Of a stretch of 11,380 nucleotides of DNA, positions 1 to 7,224 are shown piece after piece. The stretch is from NCBI GenBank assembly GCA_030446955.1, contig JAUJMG010000110.1, positions 1 through 11,380 of the forward strand, given 5' to 3'. The notes beneath the pieces were generated by a model. The model was not told where the DNA came from. It made no database searches and saw only the letters and a list, made by a program, of their open reading frames with translations. Origin of the DNA: Thermomicrobiales bacterium (GTDB lineage Bacteria; Chloroflexota; Chloroflexia; Thermomicrobiales; UBA6265). The position numbers and the translations under genes are program-made. How positions within the stretch are numbered: the stretch's first letter is position 1; each line of letters begins with the position of its first letter.

Positions 1-1769
1 AGATCCACAAGTTGATCCGGGTCAACCGGCGCTGGGGCGGCGAACATGACGTCGATGCCGCGCTGGTTCTTGGGGAAAGCGATCACCTGGCGGATATTCT
101 CTTCGTCTGCGAGGAGCATCACGAACCGGTCGATGCCCATGGCGATGCCGCCATGCGGAGGAGCGCCGTATTCCAGGGCGTCCAAAAGGGCTCCGAATCG
201 ATCCTGCAAATCCTCTCGCCCGTAACCCATCAGCTCAAACACGCGCTCCTGGTCGGCCCGCTGGTGAAGCCGGACGCTGCCGCCCCCAAGCTCGTTGCCG
301 TTGCCTACCAGATCGTACTGCTTGGCGCGCACCGCTCCGGGATCCGTTTCCAGCAGGGGGTGATCCTGTTCGAGGTACCCCGAGAACGGGTTGTGGGTGG
401 CGTCCCACCGCTTGCCCTCGTCGTCCCATTCAAGCAGAGGAAACTCGTAGACCCAGCAGTAGGCCATCTCGTTCGGGTCGGCAAGCTTCAGTCGCCGACC
501 CAGTTCGTCGCGAAGCGCACTAAGCGCTTTTGCCACCACCGGTGGCTGATCTGCGACCACGAGCACTAGGTCCCCCGGGTTCGCTCCGATACCTCCGGTG
601 AGGGCCGCTTGCTCGGACTGGGAGAGGAACTTGGCAATCGGCGACCGCAGGCCGTTCGTCTCAAGAGCGAGTGTTGCTAGCCCCTTGGCGCCTGCCCGCC
701 TCGCGATGTCGGTGAGTTCGTCAATCTCACGCCGGCTGTAAGACCCGCAGCCCGGCGCGACAATCGCCTTGACCTGCCCGCCGCCTTGAAGGACGCCGGC
801 GAACGCCTTGAATTCGGTGTTGGCAAGTGGGGACGACACATCTTGAAGTTCAAGGCCAAATCGGAGGTCAGGTCGATCACTTCCGAACCGATCCATCGCT
901 TCTCGATAGGTCAAGCGGGGGAAGGGCACCTCCCGAATTCGTTTCCTGGAGAACTCCCCCGTCAGCTCGACGTAAAGCTCCTCCATCAGGCTCATCACGT
1001 CTTCCTGATCGACGAAGGACATCTCAAGATCGAGTTGGGTGAACTCCGGCTGTCGGTCGGCGCGCTGCGCCTCGTCGCGAAAGCAGCGGGCGATCTGGAA
1101 GTACCGGTCAAAGCCGGCAACCATCAAGAGCTGCTTGAGCTGCTGTGGCGACTGAGGCAGGGCATAGAAGGTGCCAGGCATGCCGCTGCTAGGCACGAGG
1201 AAGTCTCGTGCACCTTCAGGGGTGCTCTTGATGAGCAGTGGAGTCTCAACCTCCACGAATCCCCGGTCGTCCAGGAAGTCCCTGATGCGTTTGACGAGCC
1301 GGTGCCGGAGGACGATGTTCTGTTGCATGCCGGCGCGTCTCAGGTCGAGGTAGCGGTATTGAAGGCGGAGGTTTTCGTCGACCTCGACCTCTTCATTGAT
1401 GTAGAAGGGCGGCGTTTTCGCCTCGTTCAACACCTCGACCGCAGCCGCCTCGACTTCGATCCCCCCCGTGGCCATCTTCGGGTTCTCGGTGCCAACGGGA
1501 CGCGGGCGTACCATCCCCTGCACCCGCACGACGAACTCATTGCGGAGATCGCTTGCGGCGGCATGGGCCTCCGGGGCAGTTTGCGGGTTGAAGACCACCT
1601 GCGTGATTCCGTACCGGTCGCGGAGGTCCACGAAGATAAGGCCGCCCAGATCGCGCCGCCGGTTGACCCAGCCCTGGAGGACGACGGCGTCTCCCGCATG
1701 CTCTTCCCGCAGCGATCCACAAGTCAGCTTGCCTGTGACGGCGGGTGGTACGTCGTGCTCGAGAATCAC
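1..1769 (-). CDS. aspS: Aspartyl-tRNA synthetase (class II), missing only the extreme C-terminus
   Basis: Charges tRNA(Asp) with aspartate in the cytoplasm. My reading of the minus strand is open from 1769 to the left edge, 589 codons, close to the usual bacterial length of about 590, so only the last few residues are outside. Visible parts: N-terminal OB-fold anticodon-binding domain (about 15-115, with GWVNRRRDLGGLIF), the QSPQ..KQLL signature, class II motif 2 (CFRDE at 229-233, then QRADRQPEFTQLD), a bacterial GAD-type insertion, and motif 3 (GGIAMGIDRFVMLL, catalytic Arg about 548). The GTG start overlaps the mazG stop by four bases (GTGA), with GAGGAG 11 bases upstream inside mazG, so translation is probably coupled. 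It is likely the last visible gene of a murJ-lepA-mazG-aspS run. Residues at two positions linked to tRNA(Asp)/tRNA(Asn) discrimination are mixed (see findings). Identity is very secure; the start codon is less so. Confidence 0.96.
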   Translation of the reverse strand, partial: MILEHDVPPAVTGKLTCGSLREEHAGDAVVLQGWVNRRRDLGGLIFVDLRDRYGITQVVFNPQTAPEAHAAASDLRNEFVVRVQGMVRPRPVGTENPKMATGGIEVEAAAVEVLNEAKTPPFYINEEVEVDENLRLQYRYLDLRRAGMQQNIVLRHRLVKRIRDFLDDRGFVEVETPLLIKSTPEGARDFLVPSSGMPGTFYALPQSPQQLKQLLMVAGFDRYFQIARCFRDEAQRADRQPEFTQLDLEMSFVDQEDVMSLMEELYVELTGEFSRKRIREVPFPRLTYREAMDRFGSDRPDLRFGLELQDVSSPLANTEFKAFAGVLQGGGQVKAIVAPGCGSYSRREIDELTDIARRAGAKGLATLALETNGLRSPIAKFLSQSEQAALTGGIGANPGDLVLVVADQPPVVAKALSALRDELGRRLKLADPNEMAYCWVYEFPLLEWDDEGKRWDATHNPFSGYLEQDHPLLETDPGAVRAKQYDLVGNGNELGGGSVRLHQRADQERVFELMGYGREDLQDRFGALLDALEYGAPPHGGIAMGIDRFVMLLADEENIRQVIAFPKNQRGIDVMFAAPAPVDPDQLVD

Positions 1770-3151
1770 AGTCGAATCATCTCCTCTACGTCGGTGGACG
1801 GCGATGAGATCCCAGTAGAGTCAGCCGACTTCGCCAGACGATCCCTCAAAGCCCGGTCCAGCTCGGTTTCGGGATCCTGGCCGCTTGCCACGATTCGCGC
1901 CACCACGTCCAGCAGTTGCGCCCCGAGGTTATCTGCCGGCAAAGACGTCTGCGGCGCCTCAATGGTCACTTCCTCCCTCAGCACCCGAGCGGCTCTAATG
2001 AGAGCCGGCATGGAGCGGGGGAGCCGCTCAACCTTGTTCAGGACTTGCTCAGCCTCTCCTCGGGCGCGCCGCTCGTCGGCCTTCACCTGGTTCCAAGTTT
2101 TCACCACATCCGACGGCGTGGAGGCCGAGGCATCCCCGAAGACATGGGGATGGCGGCGGAGCAGCTTTGCGCTCACCTGTTCCAGAACATCCTCGAACGA
2201 GAACTCACCGGCTTCTTCCGCGATCTGGGCGTGCAGGGCAGCCTGTAAGACTACGTCTCCTAATTCTTCGGCAAGGTTTCCTGAATCGCCGGCGTCAATT
2301 GCATCGACGGCCTCGTACGCTTCCTCAATCAGTGCGTCGCGGAGGGAGGCATGAGTTTGGGCGCGGTCCCACGGGCAACCGCCGGGAGCGCGTAGACGGG
2401 CGATGATTTGGGAGAGCGTTGCCGCGCTGCGATGTGCCTGAAGCGATGGCATTGGTGGCACGTAGACACTCGTGAGATGGTCCACCTGCTGGTGATCAAG
2501 TTCGAAGAGGGCGCAGCGATGCCGCTCCTCCTGCGACGGAATTCCTGCGGAGCGGATGATCTCGATCAGGTGGTCGTCTGGGTAGATCCTAGTGAGAGCG
2601 AGTTTTACGGCGGAGGCGACCTCAGGCGCGTAGACCTGACTGATGAGGCACGGCCGGTACGGATAAACACCAAGGTGTCCGCCGGCGAACGGTTCTTGCT
2701 CCGTTAGGCTTCTTAAAAGGACTCCGTCAAGGAGTTGGAGCTCCGACGCGAACGGGTCAATGGCGATCGTCGATGCGATCGCATCGAGGGCGCTCACGGC
2801 GGGCAGCAGCTCGATTTCAATGTCTAACTCCTCAGCTCGCCGCCGAAGGAAGTCGACCGTCCGCTCGCCGAAAAAGGGGTGTCCCGGCACCGCGTAGACC
2901 AAGGGCGCCGTGGTGGCCAGGTCAAGGATGCGCTCCACGATTGAGGTGTAGACCTGATCGAAGGTTTGCGACTGTTCATAGAGGTCGTCGCAGTTGGACA
3001 CCCGAGGGTCCTCCGCCAGATCCTCGAGCCCCCGGTGGATGCTCGTGCGAAGCAGGATGCGCTGCGCGGCGTCCAGCGCCCGCTGCGCGGCGATGGTGCG
3101 AGCACTCGGGTGTCCGGGCCCCAAACCCACCACGGTGATGATCGGAGGCAC
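1766..3151 (-). CDS. mazG: Tetrapyrrole methylase-like domain fused to MazG nucleoside triphosphate pyrophosphohydrolase (YabN type)
   Basis: A 461-residue fusion. Residues 1-220 resemble the corrin/porphyrin (tetrapyrrole) methylase fold: GLGPGHP loop at 9-15 and YAVPGHP at 86-92. Residues about 245-370 form a MazG all-alpha NTP pyrophosphohydrolase domain: GGCPWD at 257-262, metal-binding EEAYE (276-280) and EELGD (295-299), then RRHPHVFGD at 332-340. MazG enzymes hydrolyse (d)NTPs to monophosphates, which is seen as house-cleaning of aberrant nucleotides. The methylase-like half has no firmly known substrate in this family, so no methyltransferase reaction is assigned. Only one clear MazG metal site is seen; the tail after 375 looks like the degenerate second repeat of longer MazG proteins. 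The GTG start follows the lepA stop by five bases, with AAGGGA about eight bases upstream. Length is close to B. subtilis YabN as I recall it. Confidence 0.93.
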   Translation of the reverse strand: MPPIITVVGLGPGHPSARTIAAQRALDAAQRILLRTSIHRGLEDLAEDPRVSNCDDLYEQSQTFDQVYTSIVERILDLATTAPLVYAVPGHPFFGERTVDFLRRRAEELDIEIELLPAVSALDAIASTIAIDPFASELQLLDGVLLRSLTEQEPFAGGHLGVYPYRPCLISQVYAPEVASAVKLALTRIYPDDHLIEIIRSAGIPSQEERHRCALFELDHQQVDHLTSVYVPPMPSLQAHRSAATLSQIIARLRAPGGCPWDRAQTHASLRDALIEEAYEAVDAIDAGDSGNLAEELGDVVLQAALHAQIAEEAGEFSFEDVLEQVSAKLLRRHPHVFGDASASTPSDVVKTWNQVKADERRARGEAEQVLNKVERLPRSMPALIRAARVLREEVTIEAPQTSLPADNLGAQLLDVVARIVASGQDPETELDRALRDRLAKSADSTGISSPSTDVEEMIRL

Positions 3152-3156
3152 CGTCG

Positions 3157-4992
3157 CTATCCCTTCCCCGCCGTCGCCTTATCGCCGCCGAGACTGAGGA
3201 CAGCCATGAATGCTTCCTGAGGAATCTCCACACTTCCGACGACCTTCATCCGGGCCTTGCCCTCGCGCTGCTTCTCCAGCAACTTCCGCTTTCGCGAGAC
3301 GTCACCGCCATAACATTTCGCGAGCACGTTCTTGCGCATCGCTCGGATGGTCTCTCGAGCGATGATCCGGCTGCCGATCGATGCTTGAACCGGCACGTCA
3401 AACATCTGGCGGGGAATCAATCCTCGTAGCGTTTGGACCAACTCCCGCCCCTTGTAATACGCGTCATCTCGATGGGTGATAAGGGAGAGCGCGTCCACCG
3501 TCGCGGCGTTGACGAGAACGTCGAGTTTGACAAGATCTGCCGCTCGGAGGTCAGCAAACGTGTAGTCGAGTGACGCGTACCCTTGCGTGCGGCTTTTAAG
3601 CTGATCGTAGAAGTCCACAATGAGCTCGCCGAGGGGCATCTCAAACTTGAGGTGGACCCGATCTTCGTCCAGGTAGACCATCTCCTCGTAGATGCCACGC
3701 CGGCCCGTCACGAGCTCCATCACCGCACCGATGAATCGGGACGGGACGATGATGCTGATCTTCATCCAGGGCTCGCGGATCTCCTCGATCTCGCCAGCAG
3801 GTGGCAGATCAGCCGGGTTGTCGACGGTGATAGTCGTTCCGTCTCTGAGCACCACCTCGTACTCAACACTGGGGGCAGTCGCCAGCAGATCCAGCCCGTA
3901 TTCCCGTTCCAGTCGCTCCTGAATGATTTCCATGTGGAGCAGTCCAAGGAAGCCACAGCGAAAGCCGAATCCAAGGGCCAGGGAAGACTCGGCCTCGTAG
4001 GTGAGCGAGGCATCGTTGAGCTGAAGCCGCTCCAATGCGTCCCGGAGGAGCGGAAAGGCCTCGCTGTCCACCGGGTAGAGGCCGGCGAAGACCATGGGCT
4101 TCGCGGGGCGATAACCGGGGAGCGGCTCCTTTGCGGGTGCTGCCGCGAGCGTGATCGTATCCCCGACCTGGCAGTCTTTGACCACCTTCAAACCGGTCGC
4201 CACATAGCCGACCTCGCCCGTGTTCAGCACGTCGGTGGCCTGCATATTGGGTGAGAAGAACCCGACCTCTAGAATGTCCGCCTGCTTGCCAGTCGCCATC
4301 AGGCGGATACGGTCGTCTCCGCCAATCTGGCCGTCCACGATCTTCACGTACGCGATGACCCCCTTAAAGGGGTCGTAGTGGGAGTCAAAGATCAGCGCTC
4401 GCGTAGCTCCCCCGGCATTACCCTTTGGGGGCGGGATCTTCGCCACCACGGCTTCGAGGACGTCCTCGATGCCCCGGCCCTCTTTAGCTGAGGCCAAGAC
4501 CACCTCGTCGTCGAGCAAGCCGATGAACTGCCCGACCTCGCCAGAGACTCGCTCTGGGTCAGCATTCGGGAGGTCGATCTTGTTGATCACCGCCACGATA
4601 GCGAGGTCATGCTCCAGCGCGAGATAAACGTTCGCCATCGTTTGGGCTTCGATGCCTTGAGCGGCGTCGACGACGAGCAGGGCACCCTCGCAGGCCGCAA
4701 GGCTCCGGCTGACTTCATATGAGAAGTCGACGTGGCCCGGCGTGTCGATCAGGTTAAGCTCGTACTCATCGCCGTCCTTGGCGCGGTACCGCATCCGAAC
4801 CGCCCGCGCCTTGATGGTGATCCCCTTTTCTCGCTCCAAGTCCATGGAGTCGAGGAGTTGGTTAACCATCTCTCGTTGAGCCACGGTTTCCGTGCGCTCA
4901 AGCAGGCGGTCGGCGAGAGTGGACTTACCATGGTCGATGTGGGCAATGATGCTGAAGTTGCGAATGTTGGCGTTGACGTGCTGGTCGCTCAT
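3157..4992 (-). CDS. lepA: Elongation factor 4 (LepA), ribosome-associated translational GTPase
   Basis: A 611-residue protein of normal LepA length, which binds ribosomes and uses GTP. It has been linked to back-translocation and, more recently, to 30S assembly and initiation. The G-domain motifs are complete: G1 AHIDHGKST (17-25), G2 EREKGITI (53-60), G3 DTPGH (83-87, catalytic His 87), G4 NKID (137-140) and G5 SAK (168-170). Domain II, two EF-G-like alpha/beta domains and the LepA-specific C-terminal domain follow, the latter with SRKRKLLEKQREGKARMK and a PQEAFMAVL end. Domain IV of EF-G is absent, as expected. The ATG start has only a weak SD (GCGGA is too close to the start). It lies 64 bases after the murJ stop and five bases before mazG, so it is probably co-transcribed with mazG and aspS, perhaps also from its own promoter in the gap. 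Confidence 0.98.
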   Translation of the reverse strand: MSDQHVNANIRNFSIIAHIDHGKSTLADRLLERTETVAQREMVNQLLDSMDLEREKGITIKARAVRMRYRAKDGDEYELNLIDTPGHVDFSYEVSRSLAACEGALLVVDAAQGIEAQTMANVYLALEHDLAIVAVINKIDLPNADPERVSGEVGQFIGLLDDEVVLASAKEGRGIEDVLEAVVAKIPPPKGNAGGATRALIFDSHYDPFKGVIAYVKIVDGQIGGDDRIRLMATGKQADILEVGFFSPNMQATDVLNTGEVGYVATGLKVVKDCQVGDTITLAAAPAKEPLPGYRPAKPMVFAGLYPVDSEAFPLLRDALERLQLNDASLTYEAESSLALGFGFRCGFLGLLHMEIIQERLEREYGLDLLATAPSVEYEVVLRDGTTITVDNPADLPPAGEIEEIREPWMKISIIVPSRFIGAVMELVTGRRGIYEEMVYLDEDRVHLKFEMPLGELIVDFYDQLKSRTQGYASLDYTFADLRAADLVKLDVLVNAATVDALSLITHRDDAYYKGRELVQTLRGLIPRQMFDVPVQASIGSRIIARETIRAMRKNVLAKCYGGDVSRKRKLLEKQREGKARMKVVGSVEIPQEAFMAVLSLGGDKATAGKG

Positions 4993-5029
4993 TCCGCGAT
5001 GTTTCTCGATCCACGAACGGCAAGAGGGT

Positions 5030-5049
5030 CTCGACGGAGTATAGTCGAG
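5030..5049 (-). promoter_or_regulatory. Possible lepA -10 element inside a 6-bp dyad
   Basis: In the gap between the murJ stop and lepA start, the minus strand carries TATACT (5043..5038), a good -10 match, about 45 bases before the lepA ATG. It lies in the loop of an inverted repeat, CTCGAC and GTCGAG, separated by eight bases. No convincing -35 is seen at 16-18 bp spacing and there is no extended TG. It could be an internal promoter with an operator-like dyad, or chance. Confidence 0.3.
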
Positions 5050-5055
5050 CGACCG

Positions 5056-6753
5056 TTAGCGTCGCGCCCGCCGGCCGGCGGCACGAACGAGGCGACGAGC
5101 GATCCCCGTCCCGCGAGCCGCAAACTGATCGACTTCTTCCAGTTCAGCGACGGCAGCCGTAATCGTGAAGGCAATAGCCGTGATCGCGAAGCCAAGGATG
5201 AACAAGGCGATCTGAACAACCCGGGGGCCCGCCCCGGGTGCCGTTGCCTCGGTGAGGGGCCGGGCGATGATCGCTGCGGTTGCTGCCATGACGGCGGTAG
5301 CCGCAAGAAGCCTCGCGAGCCAATAGCCGAACCTGGCGCCAATGCCGCCGAGCCGGCGGCTAAGGGCCTCGATCAGGATACACGCCTCAATGCCCGTGGT
5401 GAGGGCGAGGCTGAGCGCCAAACCGGCATGACCCAGTGGCTCGACAAGCACCCAGCTCAGGGTGACGTTGATGCCGATGATCACGAGACCGGCGATCACC
5501 GGCGTGCGGGTATCGTGCATTGCGTAGAAGGCCCGCGTCAGCACCTCGACAAGGGCGTAGAAGACCAGCCCGAGGGCGAGAAAGGCGAGTGGATCCGCGA
5601 CGAGGGCGGTGGATCGCGCCGAGAACGCTCCGTACTGAAACAGGGTTTGAACGACTGCTGTACGAAATGCGAACAACGCCACTGCCGCCGGCAGCGTCAA
5701 GAAGAGCAGCGGGCGCACCGCGCGGGCGAACGTCACTTGAAGTTCGGAGATTCGGCCCTCTTCAAAGAGCCGCGCCATTGAGGGAAAGATGACCGTGGAG
5801 ATGCTTAGGGCGAGCACCCCGTGTGGCAGCATCATGAGCTGCCAGGCGTAGTTGAGCGCGGCAATTCGATCGTCGCCGACCTGGGACGCGAAGTAGGTCA
5901 CCACGATGAAATTGACCTGGAAGGCGGCTTGGCCAATAACCCGCGGCAGGAGGAGCCGGCCAACCTCGGCAAGACCCGCAACGCGAACTGTGAAGCTTCT
6001 GGTGTACCGCATCCCAGAGCGAAGCAGCCCGGGAACTTGAATCCCGACGTGACCGAGAGCGCCGATCACGACCCCGGCCGCCAAACCGTAAACGCCCCAG
6101 AACGGTGCTAGCACGAGCGCGCCGACAATGATTCCTAGGTTGTAGAGGAGCGGTGCAAGGGCGGGCAAAAGGAAGCGGTCTTGCGCCTCCAAGATGCCTT
6201 TCGCCGCAATGCCGAGGCCGAGGAGCACGGGAGAGAGAAGCAAGATCCGCATCGTCTGCGCGGCAAGGTTCTGGAGTTCGGGGGACAGGCCCGGCGCGAC
6301 AAGATAACGGACGATCGGATCGGCGAGGACAAAGACGACCGCCGCCGAGATCAAAATCGCGGCCGCCGCGAGATTGATGACCGCAGAGGCCAGCTGCCAG
6401 GCTCGCTCGTCTTGTCCGCGTGCAAGTTGACCGGCGAAGACCGGGATAAACGCCGACCCGAAGGAGCCAGCCATGATGACCAGGAACAGCAAATCCGGAA
6501 TTCGGAAGGCAGCGAGATACGCGCCGTACTCCCCGCTCGTCCCAAAACGGGCTGCTACGATAATTTCCCGAAGCATCCCCAGGATTCGGCTTAGGACAAA
6601 GGCCACCCCGACGATGGTCGCGCTCTGAACAAGCGAGGACGCAGTGACTGTCGCCGGTCGTCCGACGCGCGGCCCCGCTGGCGACGCAATCCGGCGCTCA
6701 CCTCGGCTTGAAGTAGGGCACCCGGCTGGGGTCGCGTTTGGTCTGACGCTCAT
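5056..6753 (-). CDS. murJ: MurJ/MviN-family lipid II flippase
   Basis: Polytopic membrane protein of the MOP superfamily that flips the peptidoglycan precursor lipid II across the cytoplasmic membrane. With the start chosen here it has 565 residues. The first membrane segment begins at about residue 41, with SATIVGVAFVLSRILGMLRE holding the family's SRxxGxxR pattern at 55-62. Many hydrophobic segments follow through the whole length, consistent with about 14 helices, including the family-like QVNFIVVTYFASQ and PHGVLALSISTVIFPSMA. The C-terminus is an Arg-rich cytosolic tail. An in-frame ATG at 6801 would add 16 residues. I prefer 6753 because 6801 falls inside the divergent promoter elements; neither has a strong SD. 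The roughly 40 residues before the first helix are Arg/Pro-rich and longer than in typical MurJ. It reads into lepA and is probably the first gene of the cluster. Confidence 0.93.
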   Translation of the reverse strand: MSVRPNATPAGCPTSSRGERRIASPAGPRVGRPATVTASSLVQSATIVGVAFVLSRILGMLREIIVAARFGTSGEYGAYLAAFRIPDLLFLVIMAGSFGSAFIPVFAGQLARGQDERAWQLASAVINLAAAAILISAAVVFVLADPIVRYLVAPGLSPELQNLAAQTMRILLLSPVLLGLGIAAKGILEAQDRFLLPALAPLLYNLGIIVGALVLAPFWGVYGLAAGVVIGALGHVGIQVPGLLRSGMRYTRSFTVRVAGLAEVGRLLLPRVIGQAAFQVNFIVVTYFASQVGDDRIAALNYAWQLMMLPHGVLALSISTVIFPSMARLFEEGRISELQVTFARAVRPLLFLTLPAAVALFAFRTAVVQTLFQYGAFSARSTALVADPLAFLALGLVFYALVEVLTRAFYAMHDTRTPVIAGLVIIGINVTLSWVLVEPLGHAGLALSLALTTGIEACILIEALSRRLGGIGARFGYWLARLLAATAVMAATAAIIARPLTEATAPGAGPRVVQIALFILGFAITAIAFTITAAVAELEEVDQFAARGTGIARRLVRAAGRRARR

Positions 6754-6772
6754 CTGCGAACCCGTGCCGCCC

Positions 6773-6801
6773 TTGAGGGGATGCAGCCGGTCTGGTACCA
6801 T
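6773..6801 (+). promoter_or_regulatory. Predicted rpsT promoter, extended -10 type
   Basis: TTGAGG (6773-6778), a 17-bp spacer, then TACCAT (6796-6801) preceded by TG one base upstream (TGG-TACCAT), which is an extended -10 arrangement. The start site would be near 6808, giving an S20 leader of about 69 bases. Spacing and elements fit a housekeeping sigma promoter; this is a pattern call with no experimental support. Confidence 0.6.
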
Positions 6802-6820
6802 CTGCGAAGCGTTCCGGCAG
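6792..6820 (-). promoter_or_regulatory. Possible murJ promoter sharing the palindromic -10 with rpsT
   Basis: The 8-bp palindrome TGGTACCA (6793-6800) gives the minus strand an extended -10 of its own, TGG-TACCAG (hexamer 6797..6792). The start site would be near 6785, about 32 bases before the preferred murJ ATG at 6753. The -35 region (CTGCCG or TGCCGG) is poor, so an extended -10 would have to carry the activity. Confidence 0.3.
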
Positions 6821-6839
6821 CGCCGCGTCGCGGCGTGCC
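6816..6839 (+). promoter_or_regulatory. Stable hairpin in the rpsT leader
   Basis: GGCA-g-CGCCGC, loop GTC, GCGGCG-TGCC: ten base pairs with one bulged G, eight bases after the predicted start site and 37 bases before the S20 start codon. No T-tract follows, so it is not a terminator. S20 is known to repress its own translation in E. coli, so this could be an autoregulatory site or simply a 5' stabiliser. Confidence 0.5.
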
Positions 6840-6876
6840 TCTAAAGATTGGGACAGACAGCGAAAGGTTATCCGGG

Positions 6877-7155
6877 GTGGCCAACAGCAAGTCGGCGAAG
6901 AAACGGATTCGGGTGGCGGAGCAGCGCCGCGCGAGGAATCGGCCGTACCGGTCGGCGGCACGGACGTTTGTGAAAAAGGCTGAGTTGGCGATCCGGGCGG
7001 GCGACCAGACTGTCGCGGCGACGGCGGTGGGCGACGCCATCAGCATGTTGGACCGCGTCGCGGGCAAGGGCATCATCCACAAGAATAACGCCGCTCGGCG
7101 GAAGTCGAGGCTGATGGCGAAGTTCAACAAGCTGGGCCATACCGCGGCCGCGTAG
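6877..7155 (+). CDS. rpsT: 30S ribosomal protein S20
   Basis: A 92-residue, strongly basic protein that binds 16S rRNA early in 30S assembly. The N-terminus ANSKSAKKRIRVAEQRR is the classic S20 start, and the C-terminal part (KGIIHKNNAARRKSRLM) matches the family's last helix. The start is GTG at 6877, chosen because family homology begins at the next codon and GAAAGG ends nine bases upstream. An in-frame ATG at 6781 would add 32 unrelated residues and lies within the predicted promoter, so it is rejected. GTG initiation is common for S20 in several phyla and may limit expression. The gene is transcribed alone, divergent from murJ and convergent with holA. Confidence 0.97.
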   Translation: MANSKSAKKRIRVAEQRRARNRPYRSAARTFVKKAELAIRAGDQTVAATAVGDAISMLDRVAGKGIIHKNNAARRKSRLMAKFNKLGHTAAA

Positions 7156-7190
7156 GACGGGCCAGCATCACATTCTCGCGGAACCCATGG

Positions 7191-7224
7191 CGAACGGGGC
7201 GGCATCTACCGGCCGCCCCGTTCG
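7191..7224. terminator. Hairpin between convergent rpsT and holA
   Basis: Perfect 13-bp inverted repeat, CGAACGGGGCGGC and GCCGCCCCGTTCG, with an 8-base loop. It begins 36 bases past the rpsT stop and covers the holA stop codon (7206-7208) and the codons for its final ERGGR. Its position between convergent genes fits a two-way terminator, but neither side has a real T-tract (plus side reads GTGTCTTCAC), so termination may be partial or the hairpin may mainly protect 3' ends. Confidence 0.6.

Noticed and set aside
786..2354. Long plus-strand open frame (522 codons) opposite aspS and mazG
   Set aside because: It is antisense to two strongly recognised genes, resembles no family, and long antisense frames are expected from high-GC codon usage.
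3583..4254. Plus-strand frame of 223 codons inside lepA
   Set aside because: It lies wholly antisense to a conserved LepA region with intact motifs on the other strand.
4732..5781. Plus-strand frame of 349 codons opposite lepA and murJ
   Set aside because: Its composition is low-complexity charged residues mirroring the codons of two well supported minus-strand genes; it has no family resemblance.
6781..6876. In-frame upstream ATG extension of rpsT
   Set aside because: The 32 extra residues are unlike S20 and cover the predicted promoter and leader hairpin; the family start and an SD are at 6877.
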